NCBI RefSeq assembly: GCF_018991925.1
Contig: NW_024737042.1
Span: forward strand, 20,921,763 to 20,985,762
From: Homarus americanus
Lineage: Eukaryota; Arthropoda; Malacostraca; Decapoda; Nephropidae
Direction of reading: 5' to 3'
Length of the DNA: 64,000 nt
In this document: positions 22,625-33,800 of the stretch, in pieces
Layout of the letters: each line of letters starts with the position of its first letter
How positions within the stretch are numbered: position 1 is the first letter of the stretch
Position numbers and translations under genes: made by a program
Notes under the pieces: generated by a model
Databases searched by the model: none
What the model was told of the DNA's origin: nothing
The model's input: only the letters and a program-made list of their open reading frames with translations

Positions 22625-23261
22625 GGCATGGTCATACTATAATTATTTCAGTGACTAATGTATTATTTAAATAAAATTAACTTTCTCCACGCTCTTCACT
22701 TCCTACCCACAGTTATTTACCTCCATTCCCTCCCTCTCCTTTTATTCTTCCTTGCTCAGCTCCTCTTACTGCTTATCATCTTACTCTTCCATTAAATAAC
22801 CGCTTTCCTCCAAATATGCAACAATACCACTACTACTGTAACAGTTACAACTACCACAAATAACATAAAAAAATTTCTCTACTGATGATGATGATCTATT
22901 ATACTAATAACTTATTCTTCTGCGTGTGTGTGTGTGTGAGAGAGAGAGACCGCCCCTCCCTTTCGACCAGGTAAAAACCTCTGCCCTTCATCCTACCCCA
23001 CCGCTCATATACACCAACCTTTAACCCAAAACGTTCTGTGGGGAGCTAATAATGATACTTCAAATATGAGTAGACAAAATAAAGGAGAGGAATGACTGTT
23101 TAAGTACCATTGGTATATATACAGTATGTGTGTCTGTAATAAGAGCTATACTTTGTGCTGTCGTTATATTTTATTATTCACAAAATAATTATTGCCCTAC
23201 CAACATACTACAGTATACCTTGTCAATGTTTTTAATCATATTTCATACCAATGCTCGTGTG
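22625..23261. other. No gene seen
   Basis: AT-rich DNA with a (TG)n(AG)n run at 22,925-22,950. No recognised gene or element. Confidence 0.5.
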
Positions 23262-23640
23262 TTTTGTCTAGGTTGAGGTGCTGGTGTGTTTGAGCCCCAC
23301 CGTCATCACCAAACTACTGAACGAGTGTTTGTCCGTTTGCCTGACCTTTCTTCAACCTAGTCTTGGCCTTCCATCCAGTAAGGGGGATAAAGAAATTTGG
23401 ATAGCGACTGTACATTGCAACCCCTGTGCATACAGTTAACGTACAGGGCAATTCCTGTGTACATTATTATACTGTTCGGTTACCAAATGTAGTAGGATCA
23501 GTCTGCCAACCATCCCGGAACATCAGGGGTTGTATGTAGCATTTCGGAAGTCATCGGACCCATCCTGGCAAATACTTTTCCGCGATTCTGTGTATATAAG
23601 TAACGTACATAGAAACTATTGTGTATAAAAGAAACGTATA
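23262..23640. repeat. Rearranged copy of the 19,283-19,530 repeat
   Basis: 23,268-23,370 matches the complement of 19,435-19,530 (for example GAGGTGCTGGTGTG and CCATCACTAAACTACTGAA-like runs). 23,470-23,575 matches 19,283-19,368 in direct orientation (GTTCGGTTACCAAATGTAGT, CATTTCGGAAGTCATCGGAC). Units of the CAACTCCTGTGTATA type flank it. No coding content. Confidence 0.55.
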
Positions 23641-23740
23641 CGTACCAACTCTTATTATTTTCTTCAAACTAATGTAAGTAAGGTAAACGAATTTTTAACA
23701 CTTAACGCTTGTTGACGAAGTAACAACCCAGTTTACCTTT

Positions 23741-23777
23741 GTATGCAAAATATTTCCGCTCTAAACCTTATTAACAG

Positions 23778-23850
<73 letters not shown>

Positions 23851-23877
23851 GGTTTAGAGCGTAAATATTTTGCATAC
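23741..23877. repeat. Long palindrome: 30-bp arms around (TA)n
   Basis: The left arm 23,741-23,770 (GTATGCAAAATATTTCCGCT...) and the right arm 23,848-23,877 (...GTAAATATTTTGCATAC) are reverse complements at 29 of 30 positions. Between them lies about 77 bp of mostly TA repeat. The structure could be a MITE expanded at its centre or a cruciform-forming site. Confidence 0.9.
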
Positions 23878-23879
23878 GT

Positions 23880-25199
23880 TGTTGTAAAAATCTGATAAAT
23901 TATCAGAAATGAAGTTGATTGAGTTGAGTTAGGTTGGTACTTCCCTTCATGAAAAAAATATACAATTAATACCTAAAGTCATACTCTATTGAAAGGATAA
24001 TGGTAGTGCAATTTTATCATAGGCATCAGAACTGTTTCCTAAACATTATTAAGGAGTTAAACATATTTAGTGTGTACCCGCACACATACAAACACACACG
24101 CACGCTGACTTGTAACAAGAACAACGAGTTTACGGCCTGTAATTAAGAGACGATGTCGAGCATCAAAGTACTCAACAAGTTTTTGGTCACATCCTTAACG
24201 GGCACATCAAAATATGTACACGATGGTGGGGGTTGGAGGGGGGTCTGCTGGGCTACGTCACCGACTTTTCCTTGAACAGGTAGAGGGTTGGGATCATCCC
24301 CGTGTGTGTGTGTGTGTGTGTTACTAGACCCATACCATTTAAATTCCTTAACCTTGCAGGGAAAAGCTTTGTTTATACTGCATACCTAACACCTCCACAT
24401 GCTCATATGTATATGACACTCCTACATACTGGCACTCCTAGATACTCAGCATACTATACCATACTTATATATCCTACACACTCAAAACTCCTACATACAC
24501 AACACTCCTACATACTCAATACTCTTACATACTCAGAACCCCTACATACTCAATACTCCATACGTCAGCTCCCGCCTCAACACTCTCCTTGCCCAACCTC
24601 CTATATTTAACACTTCCACATATTGTCCTCATCATGCTCTCCTGCATGCTTACTCTCCATGTTCAGCATTATACATGCTCAACACTTTCCACATACTCCT
24701 TTGCTCCTACTACTCATTGCTCCTGCATGTCTAATCAATTCATGCTCAACATGACACATGCTCAACACACCTCTAACACACACACACACTGACGCAACTA
24801 CTACCTTTGCTCCTCGGTCAGGTTGGCGACCATCAGCTATGATATAATGATGTTGTTAGGTGATGCATGCAAGGTTGGTGGTTTTGGGTGACTAAAGAAT
24901 GTCTCAGGACTGAGGTAATCCACATTGTTGCACATGTGGAGGCGGCGTCTAGTGCGCTGGGCAGTGGTGGCATCTTTCCAGCGCCACGCCTCGGTTTGGA
25001 TTTCAAATTTAAATGTTGACGCCTTCTGTGTGTTGCTTATTACAGTGTTAATAATCGTCTCCCGGGTGAGGTGGTGGTTAACACCGGTTTATCCTTCTCA
25101 GTTTACCGAGCGCTACGTTTATTCGTTGTGCTTGTGATGGCTGTCGTGGCGCCTGCTGTCATCTGTGAATAATTTGCCCAGTCAGGTTGGGGTGTTCAT
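23880..25199. other. No gene seen; degenerate CTCCTACATACTCA minisatellite
   Basis: A (GT)n run lies at 24,301-24,320. At 24,405-24,790 degenerate 18-20-bp units resembling CTCCTACATACTCAACA repeat. 24,800-25,199 may be the far 3' region of the antisense LINE C copy that follows, but I see no motif proving it. Confidence 0.5.
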
Positions 25200-26741
25200 G
25201 GATAATGGTAACGTCGATGCTCCTAAAGGCAATTGTTCTCTTTTCTTCTCAACGAACTCGGAGGATGGAATGTAGACTACTGTAGGTTAGTGAAAGTTTT
25301 CAAGTGGCTTGAGGTGCCTCCTCAAGGTACTGGAAGTGGGTAATATTTGAAGGAGCAGTACCATAAAGCTAAATGGATGGCGGAGGTGTGGCTGAACCAG
25401 GGGCAGGCTGAAAGAGAATGTGAGTCTTACGTACATTCACCTTAAGGCCAAAGTGTGTATACGCATCTGCGTAGGTGTTCAGGATCTCCTGTAGGTCTCT
25501 TTCAGTGTGAGCGACAAGGGTGAGATCATCTGCAAAACTAAAGATCAGTAATGGAAGCTGCCGACACCTTTGTTCTTGCCTGGAGTCGTCTTATGTTGAA
25601 AAGACCCTTTATCCGGTACTGGATATCCACCCCGCCGGCACGAGTAAGGAAGGCAGCCAAGAAAACGCAAAAGAGAATTGGTGCCAGTACACATCATTGT
25701 TTTACCCCGTTTGGATAGGGAAGAACACAGACTGGGTGCCATTGTGCAGGATACTGCAGGTCATGGCACAGTGAAGATGCCTCACAATGGCGCTGAATTT
25801 TCGAGGGCAGCCAAAACGGCTTAGTGTCTGCCAGAGGGTTTCCCTGTTGACCGAGTCGAAGGCCTTAGTTAGGTTAATGAATGCCATGTGCAGGTCATAA
25901 TGCAGATCTCTGCACTTTTCCTGTATCTGGCGGGCAGCAAATATCATGTCAGTGTGTGCCACTTACTGGTCTAAAGCCATATTAAAATTCTGGGAGAACG
26001 TTTTCTGTCTCAGGAGGATTTGGGCGATTATCTTGGCTGTTACGGACAGCAGCAAGATCCCGCTGTAGTTGCCACAGTCTGACTGGTCACCCTTGTCCTT
26101 ATAAATATTGATGATGGAGGATGCCTTCTTCGTCTTTAAGTAGGGAGTTACCGTTGCATGAATGGGGTGGGGGCTGTGCCATGATTGCCTGCCCCATAAG
26201 ATGTTTTAATGGAATTGAAAAATTCTCGCATTTTGTGTTGATCTACAAGTTTTTGAGTATCATATGCTTTATTTTTAAGCAAGTCGTTCTTTAGATTGCA
26301 AAGTTCGCTCTGAGCCGCCGCATTCTTCTAGTGGAAGGTATCAGCTTTGGCCGAGACTTAGAGTTGTTCTGCCAGTCAGTTAAAGCAGCACGTTTATCAT
26401 CGACGACTACATTGATTTCCGGGTCATTTTCATCAAACCAGTCCTGGGATTTGGGTTGTTTGTTGTTGGATTGTTTATCAGCCCATGTTCGAGCTGCTCT
26501 CTGAAAGCATGTGCTACCACTGAATCCTCCAGACGCTTACTGTTAGAACCTCTTCTAGAGTCCTGCTGCTAACCCGTTTTGGAATGAGGTCAAGTGAGAA
26601 CTTGGCTCTGACAAGCGATGATCAGTGTCGCAGTGGTCTGAGCCCTAGAACTTGTCGGCCTGCCTAAACAAGGTATTGGTTATAGTGAGGTTGTGCACAG
26701 CACACTTGCTAAGGAGGAGCAGACCATTGCGATTACACTCA
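25200..26741 (-). pseudogene. LINE family C, antisense 3' part (RT), split by an LTR element
   Basis: On the - strand this is the RT of an APE-type LINE. Motifs in coding order are AKIIAQILL-like, TDMIFAARQIQEKCRDL, FINLTKAFDSVNRETLWQTL and SRFGCPRKFSAIVRHLHCAM. It then matches the family C region at 41,740-42,230. Stops and frameshifts are frequent. Its 5' continuation, the endonuclease, is found at 33,551-33,800 on the far side of the LTR retrotransposon at 26,742-33,550. On the + strand the break falls in GCGATTACACT/CTTGCCATTT, and closing it gives a continuous LINE sequence. Confidence 0.85.
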
Positions 26742-27580
26742 TGTCAAGTGCCTGTAACATGCATGTCGTGTGGTATCTGTTTACCCCTCCACTCCACATA
26801 AGCTATTAATAACTTGTTATTTTTACTATTATCTTATTGTTGTTCTTAGTTATTTAGGTTAATTGTATATCTATGTATGTCATTAATATGCATCATTTGT
26901 GTTACTCTGTTAAGTCAAACCAAGAGTAGTATTAATTAGTTATAAGACTATTTGGCAGCTCTCCTGAGTCATGTGAGCTAAAAAGCTCCTCACTCATATG
27001 CTGGGTGGTCAGAGACTCTCTCTCTAGTAAACCGTGGTATAGGCTATAGGCAGGACGTGTCCACACCGACCCAGTACAGACGTGCCTTGTTCAGTCATCT
27101 ACAATACCCTAGTGGTATCTGGTAATTAGTGGCACGTTAACTTAGGCCTAGGAAGGGATCCTGGTGTTAAGGAATCTCCTATTTGGTAGGAAATAACCAG
27201 TTGGTTGTGATTGCTGTGTATGTATTGTGATGTCTGTGTTTAATATAGTTAATGTTAAGTAGTATTCATTTGATTTAACTCCTCCTTAACGGTATATTTT
27301 CACCCTTCCAGAATCACTCTTATTTTAATATACAATCACTTATTCCCTTAAATTCCATGGTTGTTAGACTGTACTCCTTTAAGAACATAAATTGAATTAT
27401 TTAATCATCTTCCCATTTGTGACTCACTTACTCCAACTTATTCTTATTTATTCAAGTACATTCAGTTGAGTCGGTTTTTGTGGGGATAATTATTGCCGTG
27501 TTCCCTATTTTTTCCTTTATTTGATGATAACTTGGAGTAGGTTTCACTCTCCAGGTATAAAGGATATTGGGATCACGACA
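26742..27580 (+). repeat. 5' LTR
   Basis: Begins TGTCAAGTGCCTGTAACATG and ends GGATATTGGGATCACGACA, the TG...CA form. It matches 32,720-33,550 along its whole length with a few percent of differences by eye, mostly substitutions and small indels. The flank before it (CTCA) and the flank after the 3' LTR (CTTG) agree at only two of four positions, so a target duplication is not clear. Confidence 0.9.
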
Positions 27581-27887
27581 AGTGGAGGCCTTGGTCCGGG
27601 AGTTAACCATTGTTGTGCCATATCAAGTGTTGTTCACTCGCCAGGTGTTGTTTCATCACTAAGTATTTTTGGATGCAAGTTGCAGTGTTCACAGTGTTCA
27701 TTTAATTATATTGCTCCTGTTTTATTGCTTAAGCTACTGGTGAGTTAACCCTTATCTTTGTGCACCACGTGTTTGGTTAATCCCTTGCTGTGTTTCACAG
27801 TTGATTGCATTTTAATATTATTGATTAGCTAACTAGTTAGCTTAGCTGCCACGGTTACATTTTTTTTGCTACGATTTTGAGTTCAAC

Positions 27888-29125
27888 ATGTTTGACCTGG
27901 AAAGCTTTTTGGCTTCACCTTCAGCCGAAAGACTGAAGGGGCTTACTAAGGCAGAGTGGCAATCCCTTGCTCATTATTATGATTTAGAAGGCCGCTCTTC
28001 CATAAATAAGGCTAGGTTAGAAGAGGCTTTCCTCAACCACTTTGTTGCCAGTGAAATCATAGCCCAACCGTCGGGAAATTCAGGGTAAATTGTTACGCCA
28101 AGTAATTTGGCCTTACAAGTTGAACTCAAGAGGCTCGAGGTGGAGCTGGAAACTCTCAAACAGCGAGGTTTGGCTCAAGGTAGTGGTACTTCAACATTTA
28201 GTGTAGACAAATGTCTCTACTGTGTTCATAAATTTAATGAGGAAGAACCAAAAAAGTTCTTCTCTCTTTTTGAGAAAATTGACCGACTTAACAAGTGGCC
28301 CGCTTCTCAATGGTCTCAACTTATTTATAGATCTTCACTGGTAAAGCATTAGATGTGTTTTCTGCCCTCTCTGAGGATCAATGTCGAGACTATGCCCTTG
28401 TTAAGTCCGCGGTTTTGAATAGTTATAAACTTGTTCCTGAAGCCTACCGGCAACAATTCCGAAACTGCCGGAAGACTGGCAAACAAACATTTGTGGAGTT
28501 CTTCAGGCAGAAACAGGTCCTTTGTCGGAGGTGGATTGAAAGTGAGTCTGCCCATGTAGAACATGGCAAGCTTATTGAACTAATCCTGCTTGAGGATATT
28601 AGAAAATGTATCCCAGGCGACATTCGAGCACACCTGGATCAGAGAGGTATCCGTATCCTGGCTGATGCTGGTCCAGTGGCTGACCATTATTCCTTAACTA
28701 ATAGAAATGTAAATTCCAGGTCTTATGCTCCCATGTCCCAGTCCTTCACTTCCTTCAAGCGGCCTACACCAGCATCTACACCGGGGTCCCTGCCTCTTGT
28801 CAAACCGACCCGACCCTCAGGTTCTGCACCATCTACCCCAGGTGAGCCCATGGTCCATGGGACAGGTGGATCTATTCCTACTGGTGAGAGAAACTGTAGT
28901 TGCAGCTACTGTAAGAAGCCAGGACATGTCATCAGCAACTGTCTCAAGTTAAAGAAAAGAAATTCCTCTCACCAAGGATCCCCCTCTCTTTTGGTTAGGG
29001 AGGCCGAGCAATCGGAGAAATTATTGGAGCCCTGTATCACTGCCCTTAGTCAGACTGTTGCCCTAAATGCTTCCCCCTCTCCTATGATATCAACCTTTGA
29101 ACCATTTTGTTCCCTGGTTCCTTAG
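27888..29125 (+). pseudogene. gag of the LTR retrotransposon
   Basis: This opens with MFDLESFLASPSAERLKGLT at 27,888 and stops at 28,086-28,088. It continues as a coiled-coil-like stretch (ALQVELKRLEVELETLKQRG) and a capsid-like region (VDKCLYCVHKFNEEEPKKFF, then LFEKIDRLNKWP). After a frameshift near 28,340 it runs on in 28,355-29,125 (FRNCRKTGKQTFVEFFRQKQ). The CCHC zinc knuckle CSYCKKPGHVISNC (CX2CX4HX4C) is intact near 28,900-28,945, so nucleocapsid identity is firm. One stop and one shift break the frame. The product would package element RNA into virus-like particles. Confidence 0.85.
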
Positions 29126-29802
29126 CTCTGGATCAATTCAGTCAACCCACTTCTGTTAAACTCTTGAGAGACACAGGCTCAGCCTTATCTCTTGTTACAA
29201 AAGAAGCTGCTCCATTCCTGGATTCATGCTATACTGGTAGCTGGGTGCTTGTGAACGGTTTGACCGGTGGATCGCGTATTCCCCTTTGCCAAGTGTACCT
29301 GCGGTCATCCATAAAGTCAGGCTATGTCACGTTAAGAGTAGTAGATAGCTTACCTGTAGAAGTGGTCTCTCTATTGATAGGAAATGACGTCGTTGGGGAC
29401 ATGATGTTCCCTAATGTTATGGTCTCATCTTGTCCCACTGCCGAGAGTAATACTATTCAGTTAGAAGTAGACTTTCCAGGGTTGTTCCCTGCGTGTGCTG
29501 TAACCCGTAGCATGAGCCGCAGTACAGAGGTAGAAGAGACTAGTGAAGTTGATGGAGTTTCCCTCCAGGACTGTGAGAAGCCCGAGGATAATCTTATCCA
29601 GCCGGACCATACGGATCTTGGTCTCAGTGAAATTTTTGGGGACTCCCCACAACCAGATAACCTCCAGATTAGTTCTGATGGAGATAGGAACCCAGATATC
29701 ACTAGTTTTGGTTCCTCTCCCATCACTAGGAGTAAATTTATTGAGCTACAAGCAGGGGATCCTGAGCTAGTAGGTTTTCTCAATAGGTCAGTTACTGAGT
29801 GA
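29107..29802 (+). CDS. Retropepsin-like protease region of the LTR element
   Basis: 231 open codons, overlapping the gag end by a few codons in another frame. LLRDTGSALSLV near the N-terminus is the aspartic-protease active site (DTG), followed by a retropepsin-like fold pattern (LRVVDSLPVEVVSLLIGNDV). The C-terminal 90 residues are an acidic linker that leads to the integrase rather than to the reverse transcriptase. The protease would process the Gag-Pol polyprotein. The frame change from gag may reflect frameshifting or decay. Confidence 0.8.
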   Translation: MFPGSLALDQFSQPTSVKLLRDTGSALSLVTKEAAPFLDSCYTGSWVLVNGLTGGSRIPLCQVYLRSSIKSGYVTLRVVDSLPVEVVSLLIGNDVVGDMMFPNVMVSSCPTAESNTIQLEVDFPGLFPACAVTRSMSRSTEVEETSEVDGVSLQDCEKPEDNLIQPDHTDLGLSEIFGDSPQPDNLQISSDGDRNPDITSFGSSPITRSKFIELQAGDPELVGFLNRSVTE

Positions 29803-29850
29803 GAAGCTGAGCAAGAATCGAATTGCTACTACACTAGGTCTGGGGTATTA

Positions 29851-31080
29851 ATGCGGAAGTTCCGTCCCTCCAATTCTCCTGCCAATCACCCTTGGTTAGT
29901 TCATCATCAACTTGTTATTCCCAAACCTTTGCGGCAGGACATACTTAGTATAGCTCATGATGGGGTGGGTGGTCATTTAGGAGTTAGAAAGACCTATGCA
30001 AAAATTTTATCCCAGTTCTTTTGGCATAGGATGAAGAAAGACGTCAGCTCTTACGGTCGCACTTGCCATGATTGTCAGGTAGCGGGGAAACCGAACCCCA
30101 AACCATTCCCTCTGCAGCCTATCCCAGTCATTGAAGAGCCCTTTAGTAAGGTGGTCATAGATTGTGTCGGTCCCATACCTAAGACCCTTCGTGGTCATCA
30201 GTTCTTGCTAACCATTCTTGATTGTGCAACCCGTTATCCTGAAGCCATTCCCTTGCGCCGCATCACAGCGAAGAATGTTATCAAAGCCTTAACTCACTTC
30301 TTCACTCAAGTAGGCCCTCCTTCAGTGGTGCAGTCAGATCAGGTTTCCAATTTTACTTCCCGGTTGTTTAATCAGGTAATGCAAACCCTGGGAGTCCGGC
30401 ATTCGAGGTCTTCGGCCTATCACCCTCAGTCACAGGGGGTGTAGAGAGGCTTCACCAAACACTAAAACTCATGTTGCGCACCTTCTGTCTGGAGGCTGGG
30501 AAGGATTGGGACGAGGGAGTTGACCTGCTTTTGTTTGCTGTTCGGGACAGTAAACAAGAGTCGCGAGGATTCTCGCCCTTCCAGCTCGTTTATGGACATG
30601 AGGCGCGAGGGCCTCTTAAGGTGTTCAAAGAGTGTTGGTTGAGTGACTAAAGGGCGAAGCCCTTAGCTTCATATGTGGTCCAATTCAAGGAGAAGTTGCG
30701 TCTGGCTGTAGAACTTGCCCAGTCCAACTTAAGGTGTGCTCAGGTGAGAATGAAACTGCATTTTGATAAGGCCCATCAGGCAAAATCTAGAGAATTCCAA
30801 GTGGGGGAGCAGGTGTTGACCTTCCTGCCCTTACACGATCACCCTTTTAAATCTAAATACAGTGGTCCATATGAAGTACTAGAAAAACAGGGGGCCGTGA
30901 ATTATGTAATTAGCACTCCTGAACGGCGTAAGAAAAAACGCCTTATCCATGTCAATCTTTTAAAGTCGTATCATGTTCGTGACGAAACCCTGGGAAAAGC
31001 AGTTGCTTGTGTTGATCAATCGTTGCCGCTTGTATCATTGTGCCAGAGTGTAAGGATGATAAAGATCAGTGTTTTTCTGA
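29851..31080 (+). pseudogene. Integrase of the LTR element, placed before RT
   Basis: 29,851-30,444 carries the zinc-binding His/Cys domain (HDGVGGHLGVRKTYAKILSQ ... CHDCQ) and the catalytic core, with Asp in VVIDCVGP and Asp in QSDQVSNF (the usual SDxG has G replaced by V). A frameshift near 30,440 follows. The catalytic Glu in GVERLHQTLK then lies in the next frame, and a TAA at about 30,648 interrupts it. 30,675-31,085 holds the C-terminal domain with a GPY-type motif (KYSGPYEVLEKQG). The order protease-integrase-RT is seen directly. The copy is dead but all domains are present. Confidence 0.85.
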
Positions 31081-31333
31081 AATAATGAATGGGTCTAGTG
31101 TAAAAGTGGAAAACTCGACAATCTTGGAGGACCCCAGTGCTAAGTTGTGCCATCTCTCTAGTGACCAAGCCAATAATATAAAGTCTCTATTACAGGAGTA
31201 TCTTATTATAGTTGGTGATCACCCACACTCCTGTTCGGTGCTGGAGCATGACGTTGAGACCAGGGGAGCCAAGCCAATCTGACAGCGTCCCTTCCGTCTT
31301 AATGCCTTCAAGCGGGAGTGTGTTCGAGCCGAG

Positions 31334-32530
31334 GTGCAGCGTCTTCAAGAACTGGGCCTCGTTGAGCCCAGCATCAGTCCATGGGCATCCCCTGTTGTTC
31401 TAGTTCCAAAGCCGAATGGGTCGATGCGGCTGTGTGTGGATTATTGCAAGGTGAATGCTGTCACTGAACCCGATGGTTATCCCTTGCCACGCATCGACGA
31501 CGTTATCGACGATCTTGGACAGGCAAGGTACGTGACCAAGTTGGATCTCCTCCAGGGCTACTACCAGATAAGACTGACTGAACGCTCCAGGGCCATCTCT
31601 GCTTTTGTCACTCCTGAGGGGTTGTACCAATTCACAGTCCTTCCGTTTGGTATGCAGAACGCCCCTGCATACTTTCAACGCCTCATGAATTACATCACGT
31701 CTGGTCTGGAAAGTGTGCGCTGTTACCTAGACGACCTCATCGTCTTCAGCAGTTCCTGGGAAGATCACATGAGTCGTCTACAAGCCCTCTTCTCCGTACT
31801 GGCTGCAAGCAAGCTGATGGTGAACCTCGTCAAAAGTGAGTTCGGCCATGCCCACGTCACTTTCTTGGGGCACCTGGTCGGACAAGGGGAAGTCCAGCCT
31901 ATAGCAGCCAAAATTGAGGCAATTCAACAGTATCCAGTGCCAGGCGATAAGAAGAGTGTGATGAGGTTGCTGGGTATGGCGGGGTACTACCGCCGTTTTT
32001 GCCCAAACTTCTTCTCCGTTGTCTCTCTCATGACTGACCTGTCGAGTGGCAAGGAAACCTTCAAGTGGACTATGGCTTGCCAGGAATCTTTTGAGAATCT
32101 AAAATCCCTGCTGGCAAATGCTCCTGTACTACTTGCCCCTGACCTCCAGAAACAGTTCACTCTCCATGTCGACGCCAGTGAAACTGGCGCCGGTGCTGTG
32201 CTTCTGCAAGAGGGTGAGAGTGATCAAGTGCTTCATCCACTGTGTAATTTTTCTAGAAAACTAAACAAATATAAAAAAAACTATGCCACCATTGAAAAGG
32301 AGGCTTTATCGCTGATCATGGCACTAGAAAGCTTCAAAATATATGTTGGCAGCACTGCTTATCCCGTTCAAGTGTTCACTGGTCATAACCCACTTACTTT
32401 TGTTGACAGGATGAAACATTCCAACCAAAGACTTTTAAGGTGGAATCTATCACTTCAGCCCTATAACTTGAACATTTCCCATATCCGCGGAAAAGAGAAC
32501 GTGTTGGCTGATGCACTTTCTCGAGTCTGA
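31334..32530 (+). CDS. Reverse transcriptase and RNase H of the LTR element
   Basis: 398 open codons. Coding similarity begins upstream (about 31,085; an in-frame TGA lies at 31,280-31,282 before QRPFRLNAFKRE). RT motifs in order: LVPKPNGSMRLCVDYCKVNA, YVTKLDLLQGYYQIRL, PFGMQNAPAYFQRLM, the catalytic YLDD near residue 132, and FLGHLVGQG. RNase H follows: HVDASETGAGAVLLQ, YATIEKEALSLIMALE and KENVLADALSRV at the end. The length and motifs are those of Ty3/gypsy pol. It ends 190 bp before the 3' LTR with no integrase downstream, which confirms the unusual order. The segment looks catalytically intact, but the element upstream is broken. Confidence 0.9.
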   Translation: MQRLQELGLVEPSISPWASPVVLVPKPNGSMRLCVDYCKVNAVTEPDGYPLPRIDDVIDDLGQARYVTKLDLLQGYYQIRLTERSRAISAFVTPEGLYQFTVLPFGMQNAPAYFQRLMNYITSGLESVRCYLDDLIVFSSSWEDHMSRLQALFSVLAASKLMVNLVKSEFGHAHVTFLGHLVGQGEVQPIAAKIEAIQQYPVPGDKKSVMRLLGMAGYYRRFCPNFFSVVSLMTDLSSGKETFKWTMACQESFENLKSLLANAPVLLAPDLQKQFTLHVDASETGAGAVLLQEGESDQVLHPLCNFSRKLNKYKKNYATIEKEALSLIMALESFKIYVGSTAYPVQVFTGHNPLTFVDRMKHSNQRLLRWNLSLQPYNLNISHIRGKENVLADALSRV

Positions 32531-32719
32531 TTATCTAGAAACTATGTCTGTATGTAAATTATTTCTTTGTTTTATTGTCATTAAGCACCTTGTGTTTATT
32601 TTATGAATTATTTTGCTTCATATTGATTTAAACTGATTGTGTTAGTTATTACTTTCACCTTGTAGCTGTATATCCATTTTCGCTTCCAGTTAGTTGTAAG
32701 CTAACTTTTTGGGGGGTGG

Positions 32720-33550
32720 TGTCATGTGCCTGTAACACCATGTCGTGTGGTATCTGCTTACGCCTCCACTCCACATAAGCTATTAATAACTTGTTATTTG
32801 TATTATTATCTCATTGTTGTTCTTAGTTACTAAGGTTAATTGTATATCTATGTATGTCATTAATATGCATCATTTGTGTTACTCTGTTAAGCCAAACCAA
32901 GATTAGTATTAATTAGTTATAAGACTATTTGGCAACTGTCCTGAGTCACGTGAGCTAAGAAGCTCCTCACTCAAATGCTGGGTGGCCAGAGACTCTCTCT
33001 CTAGTAAACCTTGGTATGGGCTATAGGCAGGATGTGTCCACACCGACCCAGTACAGACGTACCTTGTTCAGTCATCTACAATACCCTAGTGGTATCTGGT
33101 AATTAGTGGCACGTTAACTTAGGCCTAGGAAGGGATCCTGGTGTTAAGGAATCTCCTATTTGGTAGGAAATAACCAGTTGGTTGTGATTGCTGTGTATAT
33201 ATTGTGATGTCTGTGTTTAATATAGTTCATGTTAAGTAGTATTCATTTGATTTAACTCCTTAACGGTATATTTTCACCCTTCCGGCATCACTCTTATTTT
33301 AATATACAATCACTTATTCCCTTAAATTCCATGGTTCCTAGACAGTACTCCTTTAGGAACATAAATTGAATTATATAATTATCTTCCCATTTGTGACTCA
33401 CTCCAACTTATTCTTATTTATCCAAGTACATTCAGTTGAGTCGGTTTTTGTGGGGATAATTATTGCCGTGTTCCCTGTTGGTTCCTTTATTTGATGATAA
33501 CTTGGGGTAGGTTTCACTCCCCAGGTATAAAGGATATTGGGATCACGACA
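32720..33550 (+). repeat. 3' LTR
   Basis: Begins TGTCATGTGCCTGTAACACC directly after a G-rich polypurine-like tract and ends GGGATCACGACA. It pairs with 26,742-27,580. Confidence 0.9.
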
Positions 33551-33800
33551 CTTGCCATTTCTCCTTATGATTCCCTGCCAAATTTCAGCATCTCTGCCAA
33601 CTCTGGCATTGAAGTCACCTAGGAGCACAACCTTATCTTCTCTAGGGATCGAGGTTAGCACTCTGTCAAGGTCGGCATAAAAGGCCTCCGTAATGTCATC
33701 CTCTGCATCCAGTGTCGGGGCATATGCACTGATGAAGATGGCATTGTAGATGCAGGGATAGGACATGTGGACGCAAAGCTTGTGCCTGTGCAGACGCTTC
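33551..33800 (-). pseudogene. LINE family C, antisense endonuclease piece
   Basis: On the - strand it reads the middle of an APE endonuclease: FISAYAPTLDAEDDITEAFY, ADLDRVLTSIPREDKVVLLG, DFNARVGRDAEIWQG. It continues the copy at 25,200-26,741 across the LTR element. The sequence corresponds to 40,018-40,150 in the sense family C copy, which has the same ADLDKVLTSIPREDKVVLFG core. The left end (about 33,767-33,800) merges with the envelope-like reading frame that runs the other way, so the exact junction is uncertain. Confidence 0.85.

Larger units (their letters stand above)
26742..33550 (+). mobile_element. Ty3/gypsy-like LTR retrotransposon, gag-PR-INT-RT-RH order
   Basis: A complete 6.8-kb element with LTRs of 839 and 831 bp and one internal region. 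The domains in order are gag with a CCHC knuckle, protease (DTGS), integrase (HHCC, DDE core, GPY-type C-terminus), reverse transcriptase (YLDD) and RNase H. Integrase upstream of RT is the Ty1/copia order, yet the RT/RH motifs are gypsy-like (PFGMQNAPAYFQRLM, YLDDLIVFS). This combination is known from the GmR1 group of Ty3/gypsy elements. A polypurine-like GGGGGGTGG lies next to the 3' LTR, and a possible primer site (TGGAGGCC) lies 2 nt after the 5' LTR. Several stops and frameshifts make it inactive. It is inserted in an antisense LINE C copy. Confidence 0.9.
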
